Assembly (NCBI GenBank): GCA_015501585.1
Contig: JADNRY010000016.1
Coordinates: 310,001-374,000, forward strand
DNA: 64,000 nt
Direction: 5' to 3'
DNA from: Rhodocollybia butyracea
Lineage: Eukaryota > Basidiomycota > Agaricomycetes > Agaricales > Omphalotaceae
In this document: positions 24,032 to 34,583 of the stretch, piece after piece
Layout of the letters: the number at the start of each line of letters is the position of its first letter
Numbering within the stretch: position 1 is the stretch's first letter
Program-made: the position numbers and the translations under genes
The notes under the pieces: model-generated
Told to the model about the DNA's origin: nothing
Databases searched by the model: none
What the model saw: only the letters and a program-made list of their open reading frames with translations

Positions 24032-25448
24032 TTATCCTGAAGATGCCGAATCACTGTCTCCGTTTGCCATCGCCGCCGGTATCGTAGTGCGGATCGGGTC
24101 TGCACTCGACAAAAACGTCAGGTATGAAGTCCAATGAAATGATTCAACTTACCAAAGTAAGGTTGCGCCTGAGCCTCCTGGGCAGTGAGTCGCTCCTGGT
24201 GATCATATCGAAGCAGCTTGTCGAGGAAATCGATTGCTTCATTAGATATGTATCTCTGATTCTCAGAGGTAATGAACCGCGTCCAAGGCTTCCTGGGATA
24301 CCTAAATCTCAACTTAGCCGAGGGAGCGCTGAGTGAGAGATAAAGATAGGGATACCTCTGCAAGAGTTCATCGTAATGCGAGTCCAAGATGATGTTGTAC
24401 TTGTCAATGTAAGCATAGAGCTCGTCGGTACCAAGGACTTTGGTGATCTTGACCAGTTGATCAAAATTATCATGACCATGGAAGAAAGGTTCCTTGCGGA
24501 ATATCTGATGCAGTAATTAAACCAAAGAGGGGATACGACGGAAAGCAATGCGGCGTACCATTGAGGCAAACATACAGCCATAACTCCACATATCCAAGCT
24601 GTAGTCATACTCTTGGAAATCAACCAAAAGTTCTGGACCCTTGAAGTATCTAGATGCGACACGGACGTTGTATTCCGTTTTAGGATGGTAAAATTCTGCT
24701 AAACCCCAGTCAATGAGTCGCAGCTTTGATACCAATTAATACAAAGCAATGCTGATCGGAATGAGAGAACCTACTTTCCGGTGTTCATGGTCAATCATCA
24801 CGTTGTGAGGTTTAACATCTCTGTGCATGATTCCTTTCGAGTGACAAAAGTCTAGAGCCTGTAGATTGACAAGTTTATGGCATTTTTTGAAGGTAAAAAA
24901 TCCCAAGACACACTTTAAGAAGCTCAAGCATGTAGAATCGAACGTCCATATCGGTAAATTTGGGGTATAGTGCTTTGAAGTCGACATTATGGACATATTC
25001 TGTTATAAGACTCGGGATTTTCGATGCCGGATCGCGAACGACATCTAGGAGAGCCACAACGTTTGGGCCGCCGGCCAAGTTCTGAAGAATCTTAATCTCT
25101 CTTTTGATTTTCTTCTTTTTTACTGGCTTTAACACCTTGATGATACATTTTTCATCTGTGACGACGTTGACTCCTTCGAATACCTTGTTTAAGAAAGAAA
25201 TTAGTGACAATTGACCGTAGAGATGCTAGAGACGCACCTCGGAATATTTTCCTCTCCCAACCTTACGAACGATCTCATAGTGATCCTGTGAACCCCATTG
25301 AACTTGAAGATTATCTAGCGAAGAATTCAGAAAATCAAAGAATCTGAAAGAAAACAGGATGAACGGTACCGTATTCATGCCATGAAGGACCTAGAGACTG
25401 GTTCACAGACGCGTAAACGCGGCTTACAGATTTAGCTCTTTGAGGCAT
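24032..25448 (-). CDS. cka1: Casein kinase 2, catalytic alpha subunit
   Basis: Constitutive Ser/Thr kinase. All kinase landmarks are visible. The glycine loop is VGRGKYSE(V)F and the CK2-specific basic cluster is [15 protein letters not shown]. The catalytic loop is [16 protein letters not shown] replaces DFG, as is standard for CK2 ([12 protein letters not shown]). The activation and substrate region reads [15 protein letters not shown]. The start at 25448 gives [16 protein letters not shown], the expected N-terminus. Several introns lie near the kinase lobe boundaries. The last exon encodes [14 protein letters not shown] and ends SDSASSG. The gene is divergent from the SET-domain gene across ~200 bp. 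Confidence 0.93.
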
Positions 25449-25649
25449 CGATTTCGAGGCAGGATAGTAATGAAGAGTCAACCTGTGATATTGTAATAAC
25501 TGAGATTGGGGAGAGCTCTTAGATTTGGGGAAAGATACTTGCCACTCTGAGAGTGAGTTGGTCTAAGAATAGTCTTAGAGATGAGGCAGGAAAGCGCAAG
25601 GCTTACTGTTCCGGCGCTTATACCGCTTTGATTCGCATGCAACAAAAGC
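25449..25649. promoter_or_regulatory. Shared 5' region of divergent CK2 alpha and SET-domain genes
   Basis: About 200 bp separate the two start codons, so both promoters must lie here. No TATA box or other element stands out. Confidence 0.5.
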
Positions 25650-26266
25650 ATGGCGGCTAACAAAGATATTAGAGCCCCGTCCAATTGGCCTAATAATCTT
25701 CGCTACATCCATTCATCCACATACCATTCCTCAGTTTCAGCAGAAGCCAAAAATTACATCAAAAAGTCTACACAATGCAGGACTTTTCCCTCCAAGTTTA
25801 CGGCTATCAAGAAGATTACAGAGCCTTCGCATCCTGCCTACAATCAATTTGGCCTCTTCGCAACTAAGAAAATACCAACCAAGACACATGTATTAGATTA
25901 CATCGGTGATCTAGTTAATTTGGTTACAGTGTTCCTGTTCTAACGCAATACCCAGGTGAACACTGCGATGAGCGGGAATCCAGCAACTACGACCTTTCTT
26001 TACATCGTTTTCAGAGCGGGGAAAGTGTTGGTATTGACTCTTCCGTCACAGGAAACGAAGCCAGGTTCATTAATGACTATCGGGGCGTAAAATCCAAGCC
26101 AAATGCTGTTTTCATTGATTACCGTACCGATTCCGGAGAGCTCAGGATGGGTATTTGGGCTTCTGGTGAGGACATACGAAAGGGCGATGAGATACTGGTT
26201 TCCTACGGCAAAGCATGGTGGAAAGCTCGCGCAGAGGAGCAGGAAATGGGAAGAGAAGTTTTGTGA
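25650..26266 (+). CDS. SET-domain protein (putative lysine methyltransferase)
   Basis: Two exons joined by a 54-nt intron at about 25901-25953 (exon ends YIG, next begins EHCDERESSNYD). The N-terminal part of the SET fold is YNQFGLFATKKIPTKTHVLD. The core cofactor and substrate motifs are GNEARFINDYRG and KPNAVF, corresponding to the usual RFINHSC...PN, and GDEILVSYGKAWW, which carries the catalytic Tyr. The Cys of the common NHSC motif is replaced here. The protein is about 185 residues, a compact SET-only protein. Methylation target unknown. Confidence 0.8.
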
Positions 26267-26371
26267 TAATATGTATTTTGGAATAGTACGGCGCTTAAAC
26301 GTGCATTATTTACTTAAGCGCCTAGCTGACGCCATGAGCAAATTTTTCTAAGCTTCCTTCGTGTTCTACCC

Positions 26372-28102
26372 ATGCCTCCACGGTTACCGTCGCAGGGATT
26401 CTCGCCTTACGTCTCGTTCTATCTCTGTTCAAAAGCCAGAGTTTCTCAAAATACTCGGTCCTTTTCCGTATACCGATCCAAAGGGCTACACGGCGCGTTC
26501 CCTCGACTATTACCTTCTACTGCCAAACGTACCAGCGACAAGGTTTGTCTGTTGCACTTTGGCTTCAAAACTATTCTCAAATCAGAGCATCTTTAGCGAA
26601 CATTCCATGCGTCTACGCCTCGCGCTGCATCAAAGGACCCCTATGAAGTCTTGGGCGTAAAACGCGATGCTTCTGCAGCTGATATCAAGAAAACGTATTT
26701 CTCGGTACGTTTACTTCAGATAGATTTGCAGTACCTTAATCACGTTCCCAATACAGCTCGCACGCAAATACCATCCTGACACTAACCCGGACAAGAGCGC
26801 ACAAAGCAAGTTTTTGGAGATTCAAGAGGCGTATGATGTTGAGTCTATCCATCCACTCGTCCATCTATGTACTCACTGTATGTCTCTAGACACTCAAAGA
26901 TGACCAGAAACGGGCTGCCTATGATCAGTATGGTTCTGCTTCTCAGCAACCTGGTTTCGATTCAAACGCATTTTCTGGGTTTGGAGGTGCTAATTTCTCA
27001 GGGTTCCAAGACTTTGCTTCTGCCTTTGGCGGGGGAAGAGGCCGGGGAGCACCATCAGACCTGTTTGAACAGCTTTTTGGCGGGCTTGGAGGTGGAGGTC
27101 GAAGTAAACCATCACGGGGAGCAGACCTAGAGACCTATGTCTCCATAACTTTTCTAGAAGCATGCAAGGGCGCGACGCGAAAAGTTACAATTTCACCTGT
27201 TGCGGATTGTGATACTTGCTCTGGAAGTGGTTTGAAAGCTGGAGCCAAACGGTCAAAGTGTTCAACTTGCGGAGGTACCGGTACTCGGACGTTTGTTATA
27301 GACAATGGGTTCCAAATGGCGAGCACATGTAATACATGCGATGGTGTTGGAAGTACTGTTCCTCGCAACAGTCAATGCGGCAGTTGTGGTGGGGTTGGCA
27401 AGGTTAGAATACGAAAGACGGTTGATGTTTCGATACCTGCAGGTATGCTGTGTTTACTTGGTATCTGGTAACGGTCTTGGACTATAGTATTTCACAGGGG
27501 TGGAAGACGGCATGATTATCCGCATTCCGAATGCAGGAGACGCCCCTATATCAGGCAAAGGAGGTCTCGGAGATCTTTTGGTGCGGTTGAACGTTGCTCC
27601 TTCCAAACAGTTCCAACGCCAGGGTTCAAATCTATATCATTCGGTGAAAATTCCACTACATACTGCGCTTCTTGGAGGCCGGGTCCGCGTCCCAACTCTA
27701 GATGGAGATGTGGACGTACGTGTTCCCAGCGGAACACAGCCAGGCGAAGAAATGAAATTGCGAGGTCGTGGTGTTCCTCGCGTAAATGCAAACGACACGG
27801 GGGATTTATTTGTTACCTTTTCGGTGGTACTTCCGAGGCATGTTTAAAACTGATCCTGGAGAAGTTTATCTCATTTCACGTACTATCACAGATCATTAAC
27901 CACCAGGCAAAGAAGCTTATTGCAAGAATACGCCAATGACGTTGAAGGACGTCCCTCAAACGATGATTCTCCTCGAACTCAGACAAATTCGTCAAAGGGT
28001 GACGATGAAAACGGTACGACTTCTTTTGCTCACCCTCCACCCCCTTCGGGTGGTTGGGTATCTCGTACGGCAAAGAATTTACGAAGGCTCATTGGATTTT
28101 GA
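26372..28102 (+). CDS. mdj1: Mitochondrial DnaJ/Hsp40 co-chaperone MDJ1
   Basis: Type I J protein that works with mitochondrial Hsp70. The N-terminus is rich in Arg/Ser and lacks acidic residues (a plausible presequence, including RTFHASTPRAAS). The J domain follows: DPYEVLGVKRDASAADIKK, then the HPD motif in LARKYHPDTNPD. A G/F-rich stretch is next (FSGFGGANFSGF, GGGRGRGAPSD). Four CxxCxGxG-type zinc repeats follow: CDTCSGSG, CSTCGGTG, CNTCDGVG and CGSCGGVG. The C-terminal substrate-binding domains end VTFSVVLPR. One intron (27838-27891) appears to use a GC donor. The acceptor of the first intron must be the AG at 26594-26595 to keep frame with the J domain. The protein ends KNLRRLIGF. Confidence 0.9.
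27838..27891 (+). other. Probable GC-AG intron in MDJ1
   Basis: The exon ends CCGAG and the 54-nt intron begins GCATGT and ends TATCACAG. With these borders the frame reads VVLPR then SLTTRQRSLLQEYANDV, a continuous MDJ1 C-terminal segment. The nearby GT (27841-27842) gives the wrong phase. Confidence 0.6.
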
Positions 28103-28882
28103 TTTTTTCATTGGCATGTCTTTCGGGGATTCCACGATGTTCTTAATTTCTTATGCTCATTTGTTCCACCAGTCGTCAAGGGCAAAGAGACTACGGATAA
28201 AGACTCGGCGGCGGACGATGTGGTCGATGACGTCCAGAAAAGGGCAACGGCGTGATAAAATATAGAGTTACTAGCATAGATCTACAACACCATATAATTT
28301 CTGTAAAGAAGTATTAGTGACGAATATACACAACTCAGCCAGAGTTGGGACAAAGGCTTGGGTTTCGAAAGTTCTTTTAGACTTCTGACCTGCAGCTGAT
28401 TCTTGAGTAATATGTCAGCTGTGCTATGTTGGCGGTTCATTCACCGCGGCGATCATCAAAAGCTTTTTCTTACTCAGTTACTTACTTTCAAGGAACGGCT
28501 GGCCAGAGAACGGCTGGCCAGATTCCCGGGAATCAGGCCAGGAGGCTTTTGCGACAAGAAGCAACCCGGGAAGCAACTCCACTCGAGCGATCTCGGCGCT
28601 TTTTACTTGGATTTTCTTTCACGTCAAAGGGACTTCAAAACAGGGCCTACTTCTTCCAACTACAAAGGATGCAGAAACCCCTGTTATGCGTTCATGTCGT
28701 GCTAAATCTACAGTGTATCTGAGATCTTGTACGAGATGTACATTCATCGAGCCGATTCTACTTCAAGCGAAGCAACAACCATTTCTTTTACCTATCTCAG
28801 GAAATGCATCGTATAAAATGAACCTGGCTTTGGACAGTGAGACTCTGTGGATTTTACAACGCTCAAGGCCTATCTGTTTACT
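28103..28882. other. Intergenic, MDJ1 to MFS gene
   Basis: No gene could be supported. A tandem pair of the 14-mer GAACGGCTGGCCAG lies at 28493-28521. A short acidic-basic frame (about 28172-28252, KGKETTDKDSAADDVVDD) reads well but cannot be joined to MDJ1, because no donor lies before that gene's stop. The right part is the MFS leader. Confidence 0.45.
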
Positions 28883-31679
28883 ATGGACCAGCGTCGCTCT
28901 ATATCTACTCCTCCTAGTGGCGCATCTTATCGACCTTACATCGGTACAGAGTCTCCCCAGTCTCCGACTACAGATTCAGATTCAAGTGGCTTCGATCCCG
29001 ATATCAACTCGATCCAGGAAAACGGTAGTAGCACAACCATCGTATCAGCGGCTGCCCCGACTACTGCTACTGCTGCGACCACCCTCTCAGATGCTAGCAC
29101 GCTATCGGTCTACTCACACTCCCAAGAGACACCTACACAAAAGAAGACAGCTCCCGAGCTCTCGACTCTTCGACTACTGTTCGCTCACATAGGGTATGTC
29201 AGAATCAAATTTAAAGTCTGACGCGATGCCTAATTGAATTTTTACATAGAGCCGCGTTAACTTTATTTCTTGCCACAACAGACGCTGTGAGTCCATCCGA
29301 TCCTTTTTGATCCTCTATACCGATAAAAGATCCTATTAGACCATTGTGTCAACGAGTCTCCCCACGATTACTAGCGAATTAGAAGCTACCAACGCTCAGT
29401 ACACTTGGGTTGGTGTGGCATATCTATTAACCCAATGCGCCTTTCAGCCTTTGTATGGGAAAATCTCAGATTTAGTAGGACGCATGGTTCGTAAATCTTA
29501 GTGTTCCGCGGGCCGTCCTTGAGCTAGCTGACTTTGTGATCTAGAATCTGCTCTATGCAAGCATCGCAATCTTTGCTCTTGGATCTCTCCTATGTGGTAT
29601 TTCCCAAGTCAGTAAAGACTGCAGTCCCGTCGTATTATTTCTTATCTTTGCTTGGCATTTACTACTACAGAGTATAAATATGTGAGTTTTGACGCACCGG
29701 GAGCAATGCTAGCTTTAGCTTACGCCAACCAACAAGGCTCATCGCATCTCGTGCATTGGCAGGTGCGCGGACAGCGATATATTGCTAGTCATTCGTACTG
29801 ATCACCTGTACTTTATACTTTTTTAGGGATCGGCGGGGGAGGAATCGTGAGCTGTACGTCTTGTTAGTGGTTCAGGATATTTGTCTGATTTTGGATGATT
29901 TTTCACTACCAGGCGTTTGGGTCATAACCACTGAGATTGTTCAATCGCGGCACCGTGCAAAATGGTCTCAAGCATTGAGTCTTACCTGGAGCTGCTCCGC
30001 CGTAGCAGGACCCCTTCTTGGAGGATTATTCAGTGGTGGGAATTGAGCTGTATCCCTTGCAAAGGTTTCGCAACTGAATCGTTTAATTTACAGGTGGCCC
30101 AACCAGTTTTGTCAATTGGAGATGGTGTTGTATGTTCTCTGACGCAATTGCGTATTGAATCTGAGAACCACTACTGAACTCCGATTGATCACATTGCAGT
30201 TTACCTTAATCTTCCTCTCTGCCTCGTTGGTTTCCTGATTTTATCAGTGACCCTGCACGGTGTACAACTCAGCTCAAGTCGCCAAACCGATGCGTCTTAC
30301 TCGCTTCTCAAAAGGTTCGATTTTATTGGGCTGACGATGTTCATGGCGGGAACCTGCTGCATCGTTGTGGGTTTCAGTTTTGCGACAGGGAACGGTGGAT
30401 GTATGCGTTTCATTCCGTCTTTAAAGTATCTCTCACCAACTCTGTACGCAGGGAAGAGCCCTTCCACTATTGTTCTGATCATTCTAGGATTGATCATACT
30501 TGTTTTCGGATCCCTATACGAAACATATACCACTCGCGACAGCTTATTTCCTCCCACAATTTTTAAAAGCCGTACAGCAGGTGCGCCTTCTCCATTTGGC
30601 TTGTATTTCTTCTAAGATATCCCCCCTAGTAACTGTTCTTGTGATTGCCTTCCTGCATAATTTCGCATTCAATGCTGGTACATTCTACCTTGCGCTATTC
30701 TATCAGGTGAGTTCTCTGCGATGTAAAGAGATCGTCGGTTCCTAATTTCCACTGACACATACCTCCCAGGCCGCTGACGGATACACACCACTAGAAGCTG
30801 GAATCAAAATGCTCCCATACTCTCTCGGTGCTTCTCTCGCTTCAATGCCGACTGCATGGTTCATAACTTACTGGCAAAAACGCAAACGGGATACCAGTGG
30901 TCAGAATCTGGTCATTTCAGTCGGCTTTCTGATCAGCACGATAGGATTCGGTAAGGACAGTTCCACAAATGGACTTGCCACAAAACTAAATATTCATTCA
31001 CAGCTCTTCTCATTCTTTTGAACGAAAACTCGAGGATGGTGTTTCAACATTTATTTCCCCTCGTTGCTGGAATCGGATTGGGTATTCTATTCCATGCGCC
31101 TTATCAGGTGTTTGCGAAATCATTCAAACCGTCTGAGCTAGCGACATGTACGAGCGCATTTTTCTTGGTCAGGTTTACCGGCGCAACTGTAGGCATTGTG
31201 CGTTCTCGAAGTCCATGTTTTTGCACCTTGAGTTGTACTCATTTCGTAGGCTGTTGCAGGGGCTGTCTTTGATGCTAGACTGACCTCTCGAATCACCTCG
31301 AGCATGGGCCTGGAAGACGTTGGTTCTTCCTTCGACTACAGCACATTGAGATCCATGCAGCCTCCCAGCCTTCAAGCCGAAATTTTACATATAGTGTCAA
31401 CCTCATTTCAGGTCTGTACCTCGTTTTTTTCTTGGCCACTGATTCTTGATATTCTGGAAATCTTTTAGGCCGTATGGATAGTTTGCACCCCACTGTTGGG
31501 AGTGGCGCTTATCGTGAGTCGTCTATCATGACCGAAAGGGTACTAGTCTGAGAATAATATTAACCCTCATTATTCATAAGATGTCGTTTCTCCTGCAAAA
31601 GTACCCGATCGAAGAGGAAGACGAGAAGAACGCGACAACCGAAAATAATGAACAGTCTCCGGCGGAGGCGAATGTGTAG
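28883..31679 (+). CDS. MFS transporter, DHA2-type (14 TM) drug/proton antiporter
   Basis: Membrane transporter split by about a dozen short introns. A ~95-residue Ser/Thr-rich cytoplasmic N-terminus (start 28883, MDQRRSISTPPSG) precedes the first helix. TIVSTSLPTITSEL and the loop 2-3 motif GKISDLVGRM are typical of the superfamily. GIGGGGIVS and VAGPLLGG form motif C-like antiporter signatures. Further helices include GLTMFMAGTCCIVVGFSF, VLIILGLIILVFGSLY and LFPLVAGIGLGILFHAPYQ, and the tail PIEEEDEKNATTENN is cytoplasmic. Substrate unknown; the family exports small toxic molecules or amino acids. Confidence 0.85.
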
Positions 31680-32330
31680 AACTGAAGATATAGTCTCATA
31701 AACACGATTTACTGGTTACATGATCCGGATAAATCGTTAGTACATACTTACAGACTCGTGCAGCTGGCTGGCTATAGAATTTTTTTTGCCGATTTGTTCT
31801 GAATGAACGGAATCGGAGTAATGAGTGCCCCTTGCGAATTTACAGGCTGTGCAGAGGCCATTGGCGTTCTGATTGCGTAGTATTGGTGAACTGACAGTAA
31901 TTAAAGAAGTGCAATTTTGTCTCCTGAGTCGCGAGTCCAAATGCACATGTCGACAGAACTAAAAATTGTGTACCGAAAGAACCAAGAATTGTGTCCCGAA
32001 AACCTTACACTTCTTGACACTTACTGAGGGTCGAGGTAGAGTCAAATTAGTAGCTCGGAATAGACGAAGGGGGACTCAGCGTCAGGCCCCAGGGCTCCAA
32101 CAATACAAGCTAAAATGGCCACTGATCTGGATTAGACGCAGCCAAAGGCGTGACGTCGTCATCGACGTAGTTGTAGCATGTACACTACGCTTTTTTCAAA
32201 ACTTGCTCCAAACTTGAACTAACGCTCTGAGGTACCCCGGGTGAATTTTGCTACTATCAGATAACTTATCCGAAATCAGATGGCTCTAAGGTCCAGAAAA
32301 CTACTCACAAACTGTTTTTCCCTTACCGCC
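31680..32330. other. Intergenic, MFS to choline/ethanolamine kinase
   Basis: No gene or repeat could be supported here. An upstream in-frame ATG of the kinase lies at 32280, so the kinase N-terminus could be 17 residues longer than annotated. Confidence 0.5.
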
Positions 32331-33904
32331 ATGTCAAAAATATCTCCCGTCGTTACTCCTTCTCTGTCATCCTCTCTGTCTCCTTCGAATCTCAGACGAC
32401 TTTCAACAAGCTCCGTACAGAGTTTCGCCAGCGTTATAGCCAGCGCGGCGTCCTCGGTATCTTCAATTCCGTTTTCCAGCGAACCAGAAGTTGTAAAAGC
32501 GGAGGGTTTGCGGCACGCGACCATTTTCTTAGATGCAAGGTGAGAAACTTGTCTCGCCAATTTACACTCAAAATGTTTGAAAAACAGATAACCTTGACTA
32601 TGGTCTGGTTCTGTCTTTGAAGTATGGAATGTTGTGGTGCTGATATCGTCATCCCTTGGTTTACAGGCAGTACAAAAAGTCTTCATTCTCGGTACAACTC
32701 CTTGAATGTATACGGACGTTAGGTATTCCTAGCTGGAGTAGTAAACTCAATGCTCAAGACCTTGTAATTTACAAGGTCTCTGGTTCCCTAACGAATGCTG
32801 TTTTCTTCGTTTCTTGTCCAACTGTGCCCGGAGTCACTACTCTCCTTCTCCGCATTTACGGTCCATCGTCGGGTTCTTTGATTTCACGTCCTCGAGAACT
32901 TCGTATTCTTCACATCCTCTCTTCTCGGTACAATATAGGTCCTAAAGTATACGGCACTTTCGAGAACGGTCGAATGGAAGAGTACTTCCCCGCAAAGACA
33001 CTGACGGCACAAGAAATGCGAGCTCCACAGATAAGTCGTTGGATTGGTGCCCGTATGGCCGAACTTCACTCCGTCCCCATCAATGTTATCGAAGAGACTT
33101 CGCCTGATATTACCAGTGAAGGGAATGGATGGGAGTTAGGAGCGAGGCAAAATGTGAAATCTTGGTTTGCTCCAGCGAAGGATGCTGTGATGCATCCGAA
33201 TTTCCCCCAATCTGTCCGGGATGAGCTGAACCTTGATAAATTTCGCGAGGAATGGGCGAGTTATATGAAATGGCTTCGAAATGTCGACGATATGCATGGC
33301 GGCAGCAGGCGGGTATTTGCTCACAACGATACTCAGTATGGCAATTTACTCAGACTTGAGGGCGTGGAGGTTCGAGCTCCACATCGTAAGGTATGGGCAT
33401 AGAATACTTTTCTCTTTTAAACCTCTCCTCATCGCTTCATTTTAGTTGATCGTCGTCGACTTCGAGTATGCCTCTCCAAACCCTGCCTCATATGATATTG
33501 CCAACCACTTTTCAGAGTGGACATACAACTACCATACCTCGACGCCTCATATTCCTGATGAAAGCCGATACCCTACTCGACAAGAGCGCGAAAACTTTTA
33601 TCTCTCTTATCTCGAACACGTTGGAGCACCCTCCCTGGAGCCTCTGTCTCAGCAGGCTAAGAAACTCGAAGACCAAGTGCGCTACTGGAGCCCAGGTGAT
33701 TTCGTCATACTTATCCTTTTCCTGATGGACTACTGATCACGCTTGGGCTTAGCTTGTAATGCTATTTGGTGTATATGGGGCCTTGTACAAGCTACTGATG
33801 ACGTTATCGGTAACGTGGTAGAGCCCGAATTCGATTATGTGTCGTACTCGCGCTTTCATATGCTCGCGTTCCGACGAAAGATTACGGCTCTGGGAGTTTT
33901 ATAA
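32331..33904 (+). CDS. Choline/ethanolamine kinase
   Basis: Kennedy-pathway kinase phosphorylating ethanolamine or choline. A Ser-rich ~70-residue N-terminus is followed by a ~140-nt intron (longer than usual here) joining FLDAR to QYKKSSFSVQLL. Core motifs are KVSGSLTNAVFFV and LLLRIYGPSS in the N-lobe, the Brenner motif HNDTQYGNLL, and the choline-kinase motif VVDFEYASPNPASYDIANHF followed by SEW. An intron with GTGATT...CTTAG joins YWSP to ACNAIWCIWGLVQA, and the protein ends FRRKITALGVL. The sequence does not decide between choline and ethanolamine as substrate. It is convergent with the CCCH gene. Confidence 0.88.
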
Positions 33905-33963
33905 ATGTCTGGCAAAGCCATTAAGTATGGTCGCACTCGCGCTTTCATGTGCTTGCATTCCGG
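33847..33963 (+). repeat. Imperfect direct repeat overlapping the kinase 3' end
   Basis: ACTCGCGCTTTCATATGCTC (from 33847) and ACTCGCGCTTTCATGTGCTT (from 33936) differ at two of 20 positions, and similarity continues for ~8 more bases. The units are 89 bp apart. The first lies in the last exon of the kinase, the second in its 3' untranslated region. Confidence 0.6.
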
Positions 33964-34583
33964 GTAATAGTTTTGGGCGGTCTAAATTTTTTTGTTCTCG
34001 ATTCTTCTGTTTTTTAAATTCTTATAGATGGTCTTGATAGTGTAGCTTCCTCTGACTGCTGTGTATCAATAGTTTACCACATTTCACAAACACCTTACGT
34101 TCGAGATACCCAAATTAAGCATTGTGGATGAAAACAATAGTATTGAGAATGAATAAAAACATGTGTGGTGACGATAATGCAATGCAGACTGGGGTGATAT
34201 GAAGAGTAGCCCTAGTAATTGACAATCAAGAGGGTTGGAGATGAGATAAGCAAGTATAAGGAAGACAGCGATTTTTAGAGGACGATTATCGAGCCAGGTA
34301 AAAAAAAAAAAAGAGATGAGTAAAGCTAAGCGAAAACAAATTTAATGAATTCCGAGTCTTTTTCATGTAGGAAACAAACGGAGATTAAGAGACGTGAGCG
34401 GCGGGAATGCGGGCGTGAAATGAGTTTCGGTTGTCCGACTGGATGCGGCATTTGGTAAAAACACAGAGAGAAAAGAGCAAGAGGCAGAAAAAGTTCAAAA
34501 TAAACAGAGCAGCGATGGCCAGGGTAGCAAAATATGACTTCATGCATGTTTCGAAGACGATGACTGAATAACAATATAGGACT
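33905..34583. other. Intergenic between two converging genes
   Basis: This holds the 3' ends of the convergent kinase and CCCH transcripts. It contains a poly-A run near 34301-34313 and no supported gene. Confidence 0.55.

Noticed and set aside
23650..24105. 151-codon hydrophobic minus-strand frame
   Set aside because: It overlaps the last exon of CK2 alpha in another frame, and the rest lies in 3' untranslated sequence. No family features were found.
28172..28252. Extra C-terminal exon of MDJ1 (KGKETTDKDSAADD)
   Set aside because: No donor site lies before the MDJ1 stop codon that could reach it in frame.
32580..32620. A small extra exon in the choline/ethanolamine kinase (DYGLVLSLK)
   Set aside because: Its phase does not fit the flanking exons. 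One longer intron joining FLDAR directly to QYKKSSF gives the family sequence.
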